DNA from: Petaurus breviceps papuanus
Taxonomy: Eukaryota > Chordata > Mammalia > Diprotodontia > Petauridae
DNA length: 64,000 bases
NCBI GenBank assembly: GCA_028583685.1
Contig: JAMXIF010001253.1
Span: 80,288,502 to 80,352,501 of the forward strand
Reading direction: 5' to 3'
Within the stretch, counting starts at the first letter, position 1. Each line of letters starts with the position of its first letter. The notes below the pieces were generated by a model, which was given only the letters and a program-made list of their open reading frames with translations, was not told the origin of the DNA and searched no databases. Below, piece by piece: positions 10,300 through 22,621 of this stretch. Made by a program: the position numbers and the translations under genes.

Positions 10300-11270
10300 A
10301 AATAGACAATTTTGATTGCACAAAACAAAATTTTGCACAAATAAAATCAATGCAGCTAAAATGAGAAGAATGTTTATTGAGAAAATAGATTTGTATCAGA
10401 TATCTGATAAAAGAATTAATTTCATCATACATAAGCAAATGATAAAAATGAATGTGACCAAGCATAACGCCTTGACAGATAAGTAGCTATGATATGTTAA
10501 TGATTTTTAATTGAATAATTGTAAACTTTCAACACCCATATGAAAAATATAACAAATTGTTAATATTAAGAGAAATTCACATTAAATCATCATGTAATGT
10601 TCATGTCAAAATTCTCACAATGGTTAATAGAAAGGCACTAATAGTAAATGGTGGTTTAGGAAGATAAGTAGATTAATATACTTGAGGTAGAGCTGTGAAT
10701 TAATCTACTCATTAAAAAAAAAAGCAATTGCTTCTGTCCTTAAAATAAGTGGTCCCAAATGTAAGCATTCATTTGAAGGAGGCCAAAGACAGAATAACTG
10801 CCTGTATACAAAAATATTCTTAGCAGCATTTTTCTTGGTAGTAAAAAAAATGCAAACACAGAGGAACCCATCATTTAGGAATGGTTGAAAAATTATTATT
10901 ATATGGATGTAATATAATATTATTACACTAGAAGAAATTATAAATAAATGCTAGGAATTTGTTGTTTTATAGTAAGAGTTGTATGAGCTGATGCACAATG
11001 AATTTAGAAGAACCAGGGGAGCAATATCTATGACCAGATTAATGTAAAAGAATTTACTAATTCATGTACAAATGAACTGTAATTAATTGTAACAATGAAC
11101 TCTGGCCTCAGAGAAGAGATGATAAAACACAAAACACATCTTCCATTTCATTTTAAGGAAGGAACTTATAGGTGTGGATTGTTGTATACTGCCAATTAGT
11201 GGCTATATTTTTTAGGTTTCCTGTATTGTTCTGTTTTATTTTGCTACAAGAAATGATTGATCATGAGTGG
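10300..11270 (+). mobile_element. Old L1: ORF2 C-terminal part and 3' UTR
   Basis: The order of motifs follows L1 ORF2. ATTTTGATTGCACAAAACAA and GATAAAAGAATTAATTTCAT come first. Then comes TATTAAGAGAAATTCACATT, the equivalent of the ATTGATTAGAGAAATGCAAA stretch. Last are ATTCTTAGCAGCATTTTTCT with CATCATTTAGGAATGG, and ATGAGCTGATGCACAATGAA with AGAACCAGGGGAGCAA. Divergence is high and many stops are present. It ends near a (CATA)n tract. Confidence 0.65.
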
Positions 11271-11297
11271 GGTGTGTATGTATATGTGTGTGTATAC

Positions 11298-11332
<35 letters not shown>

Positions 11333-11345
11333 TATACATATACAT
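11271..11345. repeat. (TG)n/(CATA)n microsatellite
   Basis: TGTGTATGTATATG then ACATACATACATACATACAT at the L1 3' end. Confidence 0.85.
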
Positions 11346-12589
11346 CAGGAAATCATAATGGTATAAAAATTAAAAAAAACATTAGTTGTACTTATTGAAA
11401 ATTAGCAGATACAAAGTTTTTCAATATTAATTAAATTGACATATGGGATGATCTATGTTGCTATCATTGTGTTGTTCATATATTTCAACTTTGAACTTCT
11501 TGTGATAAATTTTAAAAATATATGTATTTTGTATATATAGTATGGTGTTTCTTCTTATGCCTGACTATGTTTTGCTTACTTAAGGGTTAAACCAGTAAAA
11601 TGCAAACTGTGACAAATTCTACCAAGAAAGTTTTAGGTGCAAAGTTGTGTTGCATTCCGTGTCAGGCATCTGAGAATCAGGAAAACTAAGGTGAAGAGGC
11701 TTATCACAAGAAAGGTGACCTCCAGGCTCTTTTTTCATACATGAAAACTCAGGAAAACCATTTATTAAATTTTGAAAGGTTGTAATCTGCACAGGGGGAG
11801 GGAGTACCCATGATAATGAAGTCACTGATTTTTTGAAATAGTGAAGGGGAAGAACTATTCCTCAAGCCTGAGCATATACAGTAAAACTTTGCCTCCCAAT
11901 ACACTCCTTGTTCTGTCACGAGCCATGTTTGCTATTCCACCATTGCATTCAATATGTGCGTTTACATTTCAGTTAAGATTTGGAGTTAAGACGACTTGGA
12001 ACACTTTACATTTAGTGCTGAAGAGGAGACATTTGATATTTATTCCCACTCTGCTCGCCACCAGCAATTCCCAACTCTGAAAATCACATTCCGTTCTCTT
12101 TCACATTTATTGGCATTTCTGAAGTGCACAGTGTTCATACTTTACTATTAATACACCGCTAACACTAGGTTGCATATCTCCCTTGATACCAAAGTCAATA
12201 AGGGGGCAATTTTAAAGCAGGAGAAAATGTCTGTGGATTAAAAATATAGGAGCCAGTGAAATGATTATGCAGCATCATTTATATGAGATTTTCCTAACAT
12301 TTTTAAAATGATTTTAAGGAAAACAAAAAGCATACCCAAAAGATACTGAGTTTACATGAAAATCACATACTCAATTAATGTCATTTTTATCAGATCTACT
12401 TTCTACCCATGGTAGGTTAGTGAAGAACAATAGTAAAAATACAAACAGACTTTTATAGAAAGTTTTAAGGAATGAGAACCACTTCACATAAATAGTCAAA
12501 TTTCATCTCAGCAAAGATATTGTCAAGTGCCAGTTTAGAGATGGGGATAGCAATTAGCTATTTGTTAATGTTGAACATAAGGTTAGTAT
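11346..12589. other. No feature recognised
   Basis: More than 1.2 kb without a recognised repeat. Short open frames (11619-11825 minus, 11841-12080 plus) have no recognisable motif. This is one of the cleaner unique stretches. Confidence 0.4.
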
Positions 12590-12790
12590 AATAGTTGGAG
12601 AACTTCAGTGAGAGTTTGAGGATGTGAATTCAAATTTCATTTTTAAAAGATATTTCTGAGCTCAGTTTCATCTATAAAATGGGGATAATGACACTTTCCA
12701 TACTGACTTCATGGGATTTTAGTAAGGATCAAATGTTAATAATGTATAAAAATCGTTAATATCTTTAAAGTGGTGCCAGAATATAAATTT
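12590..12790 (+). mobile_element. MIR SINE
   Basis: CTCAGTTTCATCTATAAAAT followed by GGGGATAATGACACTT and GTAAGGATCAAATG matches the MIR core and 3' part in order. Confidence 0.7.
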
Positions 12791-13059
12791 AGATTATTGT
12801 GAGATAGGATTAGAGAAAAAGAATTTTTATGAGAACAGTTAAGCATTAGAAGGAATTATCCAATAAAGGATTATCAGATAGCAAAATGTGTAACTAAGAC
12901 AATCTGAATATGAAACTGTATTGGGTGATCAAAACTTTTACTTTTTTCTTACATGATGTATAATGTGGCATATTAAAATTTAAAACAATTACATTTCTCA
13001 ATCTTTATTTTATTTCTGCGAAGTAAACATAATGGCTTTATCTCCACATATCTTATGAA

Positions 13060-13190
13060 GAAATTTAGAAATAGAGAAATTAATTGAATTTTTGAAAATT
13101 ATATACCTAAAAAATAACAGAGTCAGGACTGGAATAAGAGCCTTCTGACTCCTAGTCTTGTTACACTTCATTGAGTAAAAACATCTTAAG
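13060..13190 (-). mobile_element. MIR-like SINE fragment
   Basis: ACAGAGTCAGGACTGGAATA followed by CTTCTGACTCCTAGTC is the antisense 5' half of a MIR/MIR3. Confidence 0.5.
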
Positions 13191-13314
13191 TAGCCTACCA
13201 TGTTATACCTAATAATCTCTATTTCCCTTATTCATGCAAAAGGACAGTAGGGCTTTGAAATACAGTAAAAAAAAGGTCACTCTATTTGGAAAGAAAAGCC
13301 TCTTATTATTTATA

Positions 13315-13385
13315 TGCACATACAAAATACATATATACATAGAATTACAAATATATGTATGTGTATGTATATGTGTTTGTGTGTC
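13315..13385. repeat. (ATAC)n/(TATG)n microsatellite
   Basis: Degenerate ACATATATACATA and TATGTATGTGTATG repeats. Confidence 0.7.
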
Positions 13386-13594
13386 ATCTGTTATATTTAT
13401 GTTGCCTATAATATGTACTTCATTGTGGTATCTGGTATAACATACTGATTAAATTTAATTTCTATCAAAATACTGTCTCTTCCGCAAATATTTATTAAGT
13501 ATTTCCTGTGTGCACACATTCTTCAATAAATTGGTAATTTCTTCAGTAAGAACAGGTTTGGTAGAACATGGATAAGAGTCACACAGGATGATTC

Positions 13595-13760
13595 ATGGAT
13601 AGCTGTGATTTGTACTGATGACCAATGGAAGCACCAAATCTTGGATGAATCATTTACTTCTTCTCCTGCTCAATTTGTTCATATGAAAATGAGAACAATA
13701 ATACTGTCACTACATACATCAAAAGGTTTCCTTGAGGATCAGATTTCACCATACACTGAA
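13595..13760 (+). mobile_element. MIR SINE fragment
   Basis: GAATCATTTACTTCTTCTCC, ATGAAAATGAGAACAATAAT and CCTTGAGGATCAGATT match the sense MIR core. Confidence 0.5.
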
Positions 13761-14334
13761 GATTCTGTATAAGATATAAAACAAAACAAAAAAAATGTAT
13801 ACAAATGTTAGTATTACAATAGTATTTTGGTATAAAGAAGGTGGAAAATACCTGAAAGACCTTCCTATATATTGATTTCATTAAGTTGTGTCACCTCTAC
13901 CTCTAGCAGTAAGAGACAGTTATTTGACAGGAAGAGTCATCTTGAAAAGTTAATTTCCATGAATCATTGGTGAAATAGATTATAGATAGATTCACAGATC
14001 ATTGACAAAATGTTTTATGCAGGAGACATTGTCTTCCAAGTAAAAATGCTTGAGATGTTTTTTTTTTAAAGAGCTTCAAAGGGTCTCATGAACAGATGGT
14101 GCAAAGAGTATATGCCATTATTAATAAGAACCCAAAGGGAAAGCATAAAAAAAATTAGCTCAAATTCAACACTACTGAAAAAAACTCAAACTATATATCC
14201 AAATGAAGGTAGATTAGTATTATAACACTAATATATGAAAAAATTCACTTATCAGTTTTAAGAATCTGAACCAAATTATATGTGTGTGTATTTATGTATG
14301 TGTGTATGACTATTTTGCATTAATATTTATTTTG
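13761..14334. other. No feature recognised
   Basis: AT-rich, with a short TG/TATG tract near 14280-14305; no gene signal. Confidence 0.4.
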
Positions 14335-15882
14335 GGGTAGAACTAAGATGTCAAAGTAGCAGGAAGAAGTATAACCAAACTCTTCCAAATTGTTCCTCCA
14401 AATAGATCTATAAAACGTACCAGACTGCATACTGATTAGAAATTCAAGGGAAAAAATTCATAGTGAGTCATTTTCCCTGAACAATTTGGCATAAGGAAGC
14501 AGAGGTCTTTAGACACTGAAAGGTGACAAGGAGGGAGGCCCTAAAAGAGGAGTGTATACAGGAGCACTCAGTATATTTCTATCAATTAGTACCATAGTCT
14601 GAGCCATGGTCCAGGGTATTATAAGGAGAGGACCTGAGCCCCAGAATGGTGTGCTTTTTAAAGGATCAGTCTCAGCCCCTCTCTTATACCCTGAGCAAGG
14701 AGCAAGTTTAAAAATAAGGAAGGAGCAAAATATGAGTCAAATCCAAAGAGTAGAGCAGAGTCTTAGCTTTAGCTTCTAGCTTAATCCAAAGCCTACAAAA
14801 GAAAAAGAAAGAGGATATGTTATTAGAGCCTGAATCAAGCAACACTATTGCTTGTACAAACACCCAAATAGGGAACTTGCAGAGTTCATATCATGGTATA
14901 GTGATCAGATATTTCCTTGGATCAAATCCCTTTGGGAACCTTGTTAACTTACAGGTCCTCAGACTGAGCTGTCACTGAGAGCCTGAAGCCAGTTAATACT
15001 CAAACCCCTCCCTCAATATAGCAGTAAAAGGCCAACCCCAGATCATCTGTCTGAAAGTACACTGAGTTTAGCCCTAAGATGAAGCCTGAAATCAGAAAGT
15101 AGTCTAAAAGAATGAGCATATAAAGAATCACAATATAAAAAAGCTACTATGATGATAGAAATGCTCAGAACAAAAATCCAGAGGAAGAGAATGATTCCAA
15201 AATATATACGAGCAAAGGTTCAAAGAAAACACAGATTGGACATAAATTCAGCTAGAATTCCTGAGGGAGATGAAACATGTGTTAAAATTACTTTTAAAAT
15301 ATTTTTAAATGAAATGGGAGTGCTAGAGGAAAAATTGGAAAGGAAATGAGAGTCATAAAGAACTGGACAAAGAATTGATGTCTTGGCACAGAAGGTGCAG
15401 GTAATGGGAAAAGTAAAATAAAAAAAACTCCTTGAAAATTAGAATAGAACAAATTAAAGCTAATAACTCATGAAAAAATAAGAAATATCATAACAAAATT
15501 AAAAGTCTGAAAACATAGAAGAAAGTAAAGGTATCTCAGAGCAAAAAAGAACTGGTATGGGAAATAGATGAAGGGAAAAAAAGAGTCATTCAACTGTGAG
15601 CCTCAACCAAAAAATTAAGGACTTAGACAATGTATTTCAATAAATCTTAAATTATAATTACCTAGATCATTTAGAACCAAAAGGTAAAATGGAAATAAAA
15701 AGAATCTACTACTCAACTCCTGAGAGAAATCTCAAAATGGAAACTGCCAGGGATGTTGGAGTCAAAATTCAGAGCTTCCAGGTCAAAGAAAATACAGAAA
15801 GCAGGCAGAAAGCATTGTTTGTTACAGTCAGGATCACAGGCAATTTGACAGCAATGATGATAGGAGAAGAGACCTTAGAATA
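14335..15882 (+). mobile_element. L1 5' UTR and ORF1 (split by a SINE)
   Basis: It opens with GGGGTAGAACTAAGATGTCA, the worn form of the GGGGCAGAGCCAAGATGG start of L1/HAL1. ORF1-like sequence runs from about 15100, including the coiled-coil part. GTTACAGTCAGGATCACAGG near 15820 corresponds to the conserved ARNTIRIxQD region of ORF1. All frames have several stops and shifts. The SINE at 15891-16131 sits inside ORF1. Confidence 0.65.
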
Positions 15883-15890
15883 TGATATTT
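15883..15890. repeat. Target-site duplication, left (TGATATTT)
   Basis: An identical 8-mer lies at 16132-16139, flanking the SINE. Confidence 0.75.
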
Positions 15891-16131
15891 GTTTGTTCAG
15901 TTGTCTCTGACCCTTTATACCCCCATTTGGGATTTTCTTGGCAAAAAATAACTAAGAGGTTTTCCATTTCCTTCTCCAGCTCATTTTACTGAAGAGGACC
16001 TGAGGTAAACAGGGTCAAGTAACTTGCCCAGGGTTATAACTAGTAGCTGCCAGAGGTCAAATTTGAACTCTGGAAGATAATTCTTCCTGACTTTAGGTCC
16101 AGCACTATATCCATTGCACCACCTAGCTGTG
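15891..16131 (-). mobile_element. CORE-SINE (MAR1-like) with RTE-like tail
   Basis: The antisense head is present (CACCACCTAGCTGTG), as are the core (TAACTTGCCCAGGGTTATAA) and the RTE-type 3' tail (TTCAGTTGTCTCTGACCC, the complement of GGGTCAGAGACAACTGAA). It is nearly full length at about 241 bp, with an exact 8-bp TSD. Confidence 0.85.
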
Positions 16132-16139
16132 TGATATTT
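16132..16139. repeat. Target-site duplication, right (TGATATTT)
   Basis: Matches 15883-15890. Confidence 0.75.
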
Positions 16140-17510
16140 CCGAAGGTAAAGGATATAGAATTACAAACAAGAATAACTTTCCTAAAAAAATGAGTATAAT
16201 CATATGTGAGGGAGGAAATGTATCTTTAATGAAACAGAGGACTTCCACACATCCCTGATCAAAAGACCATAGCTACATGGAAACAATGAAGTTCAAACCC
16301 AGGAGTTAAAAGAAAACACAAAAAAAGAGAAACAAAAAATACATAAAAAATTAAGGGAAACATAATACAAATAATCAAAAGGGACTTAACAAAGATATAC
16401 ACACATACATAGTATGGGGAAGTGATATATGGAGTCATACTGAATTCTACAATCAGAGGTGAGAGAGGGAACCTAATTAGAGGGAAGTCTAGGAAGTGGT
16501 TCTGCTATTTCTTGGTAATCTTAAAAATGAGAATGGAAAGAAATGACAAAGAAGAATACATAAAGGGGGATTGGAAGCAACAGCTTCTTTTTTTTTACTT
16601 TGCATCCCCTAGCATGGAATTTCACACATTGATGACACAATTTTTTATTGAATTTTGACAAATTTTGATTACACAGTAGGAAGACTAAGAAGTGGAGTGG
16701 TGGAGATTGGAATATGTTAGGTATACAAGATACAACAGTCAATAACTATAGTAATCTACTATTTGGTAAATCCAAAGACTCCAGTTTTGGGGATAAGAAC
16801 TGTTTAACAAAAACTGCTGGGAAAACTGAAAATAGTATAGCAGAAACTAGACATAGATCAACATCTTGCACTCTTTACCAAGATAAAGTCAAAATGGTTT
16901 AGATTTAAAGATTGATACTATCTGATACTAAAAGCAAACTTGGAGATTATGGCATAATTTACCTCTCAGATCTATGGAGAAGGGAAGAATTTATGACCAA
17001 ACAAGAGATAGAGAGCATTATGACATGCAAAATGGATAATTGTTATTACATAAATTGAAGTTTCTTTGCACCAAAAAATCCCCAATGCAAACAAAATGAG
17101 AAGGGAAGTAGAAATCTGGGAAAGAATTTTTACAGCTAGTGTCTCTGATAAAGGCTTCATCTCTAAAATATATAGAGAACTGAGTTGCATTTGTAAGAAT
17201 ACAAGTCATTCCCCATTTGATAAATGGTCAAAGGATATGAACAGGCATTTTTCAGAGGAAGAAATTTGAAGTTATTTATACTCATTTGAAAAGTGTTCTA
17301 AATTGCTATTGATTAAACAAGTGCAAATAAAAACAACTCTGAGGTACCACATCACAACTCTCAGACTGGCTAAAGTGACACAACGGAAAAATGAGAATTG
17401 TTGGAGAAGATGTGGAAAAATTGGAACACTACTACATTGGTAGTGGAGTTGTGAACTCATCCAATCATTCTGGAGAGCAATTTGGAACTATGCCCAAAGG
17501 GCTATGTACA
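16140..17510 (+). mobile_element. L1 continued: ORF1 end, then ORF2 C-terminal region after a large deletion
   Basis: 16140-16370 is the end of ORF1 (GAGGACTTCCACACATCC, AAGTTCAAACCCAGGAG). From about 16690 the sequence is late ORF2: AACTGCTGGGAAAACTGAAA, ACCAAGATAAAGTCAAAATG, GATAAATGGTCAAAGGATAT, TGGAGAGCAATTTGGAACTA. The endonuclease and reverse-transcriptase domains are absent, so 3-4 kb is missing between 16500 and 16690. The 3' UTR is also missing. The ORF2 part is well conserved at the DNA level but broken by stops and frameshifts. Confidence 0.8.
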
Positions 17511-17524
17511 TAATAAAATTCAGT

Positions 17525-17690
17525 TTCTTAGCTTTAGAAAAGGAAGAGACCTTAGAAGTTATGTGGCCCAAGTAATTTTACAGCTGAGGTGATCAACAGT
17601 AGCTTGTCCATGGTCACACATCACAGGCACAAGATTTGAATCCAAGTCCTGTGACTCCAAATCCTTTAAAATACACCATACTTGAAACCA
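17525..17690 (-). mobile_element. MIR3-like SINE
   Basis: GGAAGAGACCTTAGAAGTTA, GTCCATGGTCACACATCA and TTGAATCCAAGTCCTGTGAC follow antisense MIR3 order. Confidence 0.65.
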
Positions 17691-18285
17691 TATGTTATTC
17701 TTTAAGCAATAACACTCCCTAAAAATGTGTGTCAACTGAATCCAATGGCTAACCATTTGTGATTCACCCATTTGTTTGGCTAGACTGTTTCTTTCCTGAT
17801 CTATTTTTTTTTCTTTCTACTATGTTTTTAACTGTCAAGAAGATAGAATCAATCATAGGTTTTCAAGAGAACTCTCTGTGCTGGTTACTCATCTCCAGTC
17901 AAGGGCATGTTGTTTCCTTCAAGAAGTTTAAAGGATGTAAATGATAAATACTGGGGCAGGTAAAATACTGTATATGCACTCCAGAGTGATTTTGTACCCT
18001 TTAGCTCCTTGGCACACTTACCTTTGTCTTTAGGACTTGCTCTCTTGGAGATAAAGGTCTGAACTATGTATGCTATGTCTATGACTGACAAATAGTGTAA
18101 AGTTTTCATGTAAAAAATGGAATCTCAATTCATCGCTATGAGGGAGCTATGAGATATCATCCTAACCTTACTGGAAAGTTAATTCAGATCATCAGAGTAA
18201 TCCAACTATTCAGTAGCAGATTTAGAACAAGTTAACAAATGATTAAGTTCCTAAGTCATCCTCTCTGCTTTTGGCTAAAATACTT
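17691..18285. other. No feature recognised
   Basis: Unique-looking sequence; no supported frame or repeat. Confidence 0.4.
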
Positions 18286-18289
18286 TTTT

Positions 18290-18420
18290 TTTAATTTGTA
18301 AAATAAGCTGGAGAAGGATATGTTAAATCATTGAAGTATCTTTTCCAAGAAAATACCAAATGGGGTCAGAAGGAGTCAGAAATGACCAAAAATGACTTAA
18401 CAACAACAAAAAAAACAATA
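18290..18420 (+). mobile_element. CORE-SINE (MAR1-like) 3' part
   Basis: TTGTAAAATAAGCTGGAGAA, GTATCTTTTCCAAGAAAATA, GGGGTCAGAAGGAGTCAGAA and ATGACTTAACAACAACAAA match the 3' half and RTE-like tail. Confidence 0.8.
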
Positions 18421-18574
18421 TTAAGGACTCTAAAGTGATGGGCATTTCCAATGAATTGAAAAATACAATATGAATTATGAAGAATGTGTTCAATTTATTC
18501 CAATTGACTTATATTGTTGTCTATTTGTTCTCCTTTATCAACTTCTGATCTCTAAACTAGTTATGCCAGTTGTA

Positions 18575-18740
18575 CATTTTTTTCTTTTTTTCTTTTTGCC
18601 TTTTGGAGGGCAATTGGGGTTAAGTAACTTGCACAAGGTTACACAGCTAGTGTTTTTGTGGGGGTGTTAAGTGTCTGAGGCCAGAACCAAACTCGGGTCC
18701 TCTTGACTCTAGGGCAGGCACTTTACTCAATGCGCCACCA
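18575..18740 (-). mobile_element. Marsupial tRNA-derived SINE
   Basis: Antisense order: GGCAATTGGGGTTAAGTAAC, AAGGTTACACAGCTAGTG, TTAAGTGTCTGAGGCC, TCGGGTCCTCTTGACTC, CTCAATGCGCCACC. This is the complement of the GGTGGCGCA...head to CCAATTGCC end. Confidence 0.85.
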
Positions 18741-19454
18741 GATGTATATTTTCAATGTACAATTTGTTTAAGAGGATTACTTTGGTGCAAGAGAGGAACA
18801 CTGCCCTAAAGTTCCATATTACAATTATATGATAAAAATTTCTGGAGGCAATCAGTGTATTAATATTCAAATAACATTTTTCTTTACATTAAAAAGTTAA
18901 ACTAAGAAATTATTTTCTATCAAAATTTTTGTGTTATACATACATACTTATGTACACACATATTAACATTTTGTCTGTTTCATTATCAAACACAAAAGGA
19001 AGAAATGTGGTATATTAGTTTTTTATGTTATAAATGCCCTTAAGTAATGCTTTCTTAAAGACCAAATAATACTTTAGTCAATACATTTAAATTTTACTTA
19101 TGCTTCAGTGTTTTGGTTTTTATATTAACATGAAAATTAAATGTGGGGAAAAAGATTGATTTTAGCTATCAGAAAGAATGACTGCACCTGTCCACACATA
19201 TAAAGATTATCTAAAATTTCTCATTTACCAATTTAGATTAAATAGAGTTCACTCTCATATGTTTTATCTACTTCAGGATTAAATTATGCAGAATGAAGTT
19301 TGGGATTCTATTTTAACTTCTACCAGATCTTACCATTAGGGAATTTGTGTTATGATTCAGAATACATTTACCTTATCACAAAACTTCAAGTTACACCTCT
19401 ACTGATGACCCTAAATAATTATTCTACCATCTTAATGTTTTTATTATTCAAATA
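18741..19454. other. No feature recognised
   Basis: AT-rich; no gene or named repeat. Confidence 0.4.
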
Positions 19455-19560
19455 TGATATTTCTAGCTTTGCTACTAGCTTGCTGTGTGACCTGGGGCAA
19501 TTCACTTAACCTCTCTGTTCCCCAATAGATTATTTTATGCTTTCTTGAGACCTCAATACT
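19455..19560 (+). mobile_element. MIR SINE fragment
   Basis: GCTACTAGCTTGCTGTGTGA followed by CAATTCACTTAACCTCTCTG is the sense MIR core. Confidence 0.7.
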
Positions 19561-20029
19561 ATATTAAAAATAACAATATAAATTTTTTGTGAAGACAAAG
19601 CATCATATACATATAGAACACTCTTCAAATGTGCCATTTAGCTAATATATTTGACATGTAAGTGGAAATAATAGAAAACAAACATGATTGATGGAACATG
19701 GCATTATGTTTATATGAGACATAGAATGGAAAGGTAAAGCAAGATAAAGTTCTTCCCCAGATAATACTCTAAAGAAAAGTGACAAGCAACAAAAAAAAGT
19801 TAGAGGAAAACATTTACCTAAATGTAGAAACAAATGGAGCAGGATTTTGAAGCCATTTTCCTAAAAAATATAGTGGGATTTTTTTTCTGTCTTCTTAAGT
19901 AATTACATTGTTTTCCCTCAGTGACTGAAAGATTAGGGTCAAGAGGAAGCACATATTTTTTCTAAGGTTTCCTCATATTAAAAAAAAATATAACTAGTCA
20001 ATACAACTCTAGAAAGGGTGGTGTACTTT

Positions 20030-20110
20030 GCAGAGGCAGGGGAATAGACCAGATGCACTAGATGACCTTTCAAAAATCTATTTTAGCTGTATGACTCTAG
20101 TGAGTTATTA
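20030..20110 (+). mobile_element. MIR3 3' fragment
   Basis: GAATAGACCAGATGCACTAG, TGACCTTTCAAAAATC and TTAGCTGTATGACTC resemble the MIR3 3' end. Confidence 0.5.
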
Positions 20111-20481
20111 AGGGGAAATTAGGGACCTTCTTAGTGTATCCCTAACCTTTTTGAAGCTGACATCATGAAGAACAAACCAAACCATGCTTTTAGAACATGT
20201 CCCATAGTGGCTCTGTCAGGACACAATGCTGAACTTGTTAGATCACTACTCTGATCCAACTTAGCAGTTCTTAAGCAGTTTCGTCAAATTTAAGCTAGTA
20301 CATTCAGAACTCAATACACTCACTCTTTCTTGATTGGATCCTCATTTAATATTAGCATTGACCATTGTTATTTGTCTTTGTGTTTACATTGGAATCATAA
20401 GAACCTACTTAGTTTTCTATTTCTCTTACTCTTGTCTATATTTATTTACTTGCTTACTGCTTTTCCAAGTACCTTCACCTA

Positions 20482-20487
<6 letters not shown>

Positions 20488-20533
<46 letters not shown>

Positions 20534-20543
20534 NNNNNNNNNN

Positions 20544-20622
<79 letters not shown>

Positions 20623-20720
20623 CTCGCTCCCGCTCTGTGTGTGTGTGTGTGCCTCTGTCTCTTTCTCTCTCTCTCTGTCTCCCCATCTATCTCTCTTTCT
20701 CTCTCTCACCCCTTTTCCTC
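20488..20720. repeat. (TC)n microsatellite with a 10-N assembly gap
   Basis: TC repeats over about 230 bp, interrupted by ten N at 20534-20543, then degenerating through CTCGCTC and TGTG repeats. Long open frames here are only the translation of the repeat (Ser-Leu or Arg-Glu). The fixed-length N run marks a gap of unknown size. Confidence 0.95.
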
Positions 20721-21579
20721 TCTCTCTTCTACTCCCTCTCCATGCTCACTCACTGTCTTGCATTCAGTTCCTGGAAAACCACTGCCACTTTTTTTTTTTA
20801 CTATATATGCATGCATGATAACTTGATTATGGCCAACCATGAACTCTTTATATTTTAAGGCAGTTACATAATTTAAGTTTTATTTATACAGCAAAGATTT
20901 CGGTGTTATTCAGGTGTTTATTCATCTCTTTTTACTTGCAAATGGTCTATTATTTGCTCCACCAGAAACAATAAAACACCATACATCAATACTGGACTCA
21001 CTTATCTATAAAACTGACTCCTAGTGTTTTTCTCTCATGGTTATTAAAAGCATCTTTCAACTGATACCTTTCTATCTATATTCATATTTTCCCCAAATTT
21101 TCACAAGCATCCTTTAGGATATTTTCTATGTTTTGAGACATCTTTAACGTAAATATTTTCAGCATGACCACAGTTTTGAACATCAAGTTTGTTTCACCAT
21201 ATTTGTCTCATAATTCTCAATAAGATTGAAAGCAATGGGAGTTTCTCTTCACCACAATAGCATCAACAGCAGTCTTTTCAATGGAAAGATTGTTTGCAAT
21301 TCCAAAGGAGCAGAAAATTAAGCATTCTCTGGAATGAACATAAAATGAAAGCACTTTTTATGATTCTATGCAAAACACATCTGTTACATGCTTGTTGATG
21401 ATAATGATGATAATGATATTGAGTAGGAGCCATGGACATAGTTTTCCTTGTTCTCAACTGCTCATTGATTCCATGTTGGGAAACTTCAATCTTCCTTTCA
21501 TTGCCTTCTCTCTGCCCCTGCCTATCCAAGCTACTTATGTTCACATTGAGATTGATTTTATTTTATTCAACAGAATATA
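20721..21579. other. No gene; short (GAT)n run near 21398-21420
   Basis: No recognised repeat apart from a short ATGATAATGATGATAATG tract. Confidence 0.4.
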
Positions 21580-21780
21580 ATTTCATAAAAGATAGGATTA
21601 TTGAAGAAGGAGGTGTCTGGAGATCAGAATACTAGACATTCCTTCTGAGAACTAACATAAACTTGTTACATGACCTTGAACAGTCACTGACTTATTTTTC
21701 TTTCTTCTTTTTAAAATGAAAGTGTTAATTTAGATATTGTATGAGCTCTTTTTCCACTCTAAAATTCTATCATTCAATTA
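21580..21780 (+). mobile_element. MIR3 SINE
   Basis: GGAGATCAGAATACTAGACA, CTTGTTACATGACCTTGAAC, AATGAAAGTGTTAATTTAGA and TCTAAAATTCTATCATTC follow sense MIR3 order to its 3' end. Confidence 0.6.
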
Positions 21781-22555
21781 CATGATTAAAGACAGCAGCC
21801 CTCCAATATGTGACCCATAATTCACTAATTAAGATTGTTTTTGAGCACAAAAGAACATGAGGAAAGTTCCTACTATTTTTAATAGACACACTGAGAAAAA
21901 GTTTTGGGAAGACATGAGTAAAATTCACACAAGCTAAACACTTGTGACTGGAATACAATCAGTATCCTTAGAAGAGAAACCCTATTGTTGAAAGCAGTTT
22001 CTTTGATGTATTGGAGTGACTTAAATTGGATAGCCTCCATTTTTAACCTACAAGCTATTTGTGAAAATGATCACTAGTTGACTCTTTTCTTTTAAACAGT
22101 AAAACTAATAAAAATGGATAGAGCACCTACATTCCATATTGTATTTTTTGCTTATATACTTCTGTCAATGATTCTCAAAGTACTCTATTTTATGTTTTTT
22201 TAAGAATACTACCAAACACCCAGAACAAATTGTGAAAGGGTTAATCAGACATTTTGTTGATAGCATAATGAGGCAAAGGTACTGAAATAAAGTATCCCCT
22301 AACATTCTAACATTTTAAATAATTTTCCACTTCCATTCCATTTTGTGCCTTCCATTTTTCCCTCTCTTTTTGATATTCTGAAATTTATCATCACTATAAA
22401 TAATGATTACATAAAATAAAACATCCTTCTAAGCATTTTAAGGAAGGAATACATTTCTATATAACTTCAAGCATATTATTAAGATCAGTGCAAGCCAAAA
22501 AATAAAACAGCAGTTCCATTTTGTTTTCTCATAATACCATAATAATAAAATTAGC
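21781..22555. other. No feature recognised
   Basis: No gene or named repeat. Confidence 0.35.
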
Positions 22556-22620
22556 TAGCAAATATATATTTACACATATATATGAACACACATGTGTATA
22601 TATGTGCATACATATGTGTG
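22556..22620. repeat. (TA/TG)n microsatellite
   Basis: ACACATATATATGAACACAC and TGTATATATGTGCATAC. Confidence 0.8.
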
Positions 22621-22621
22621 C

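Noticed and set aside
20334-20858. 174-codon frame rich in Ser-Leu (and its Arg-Glu antisense)
   Set aside because: It is the translation of a (TC)n microsatellite, including an N gap; not a gene.
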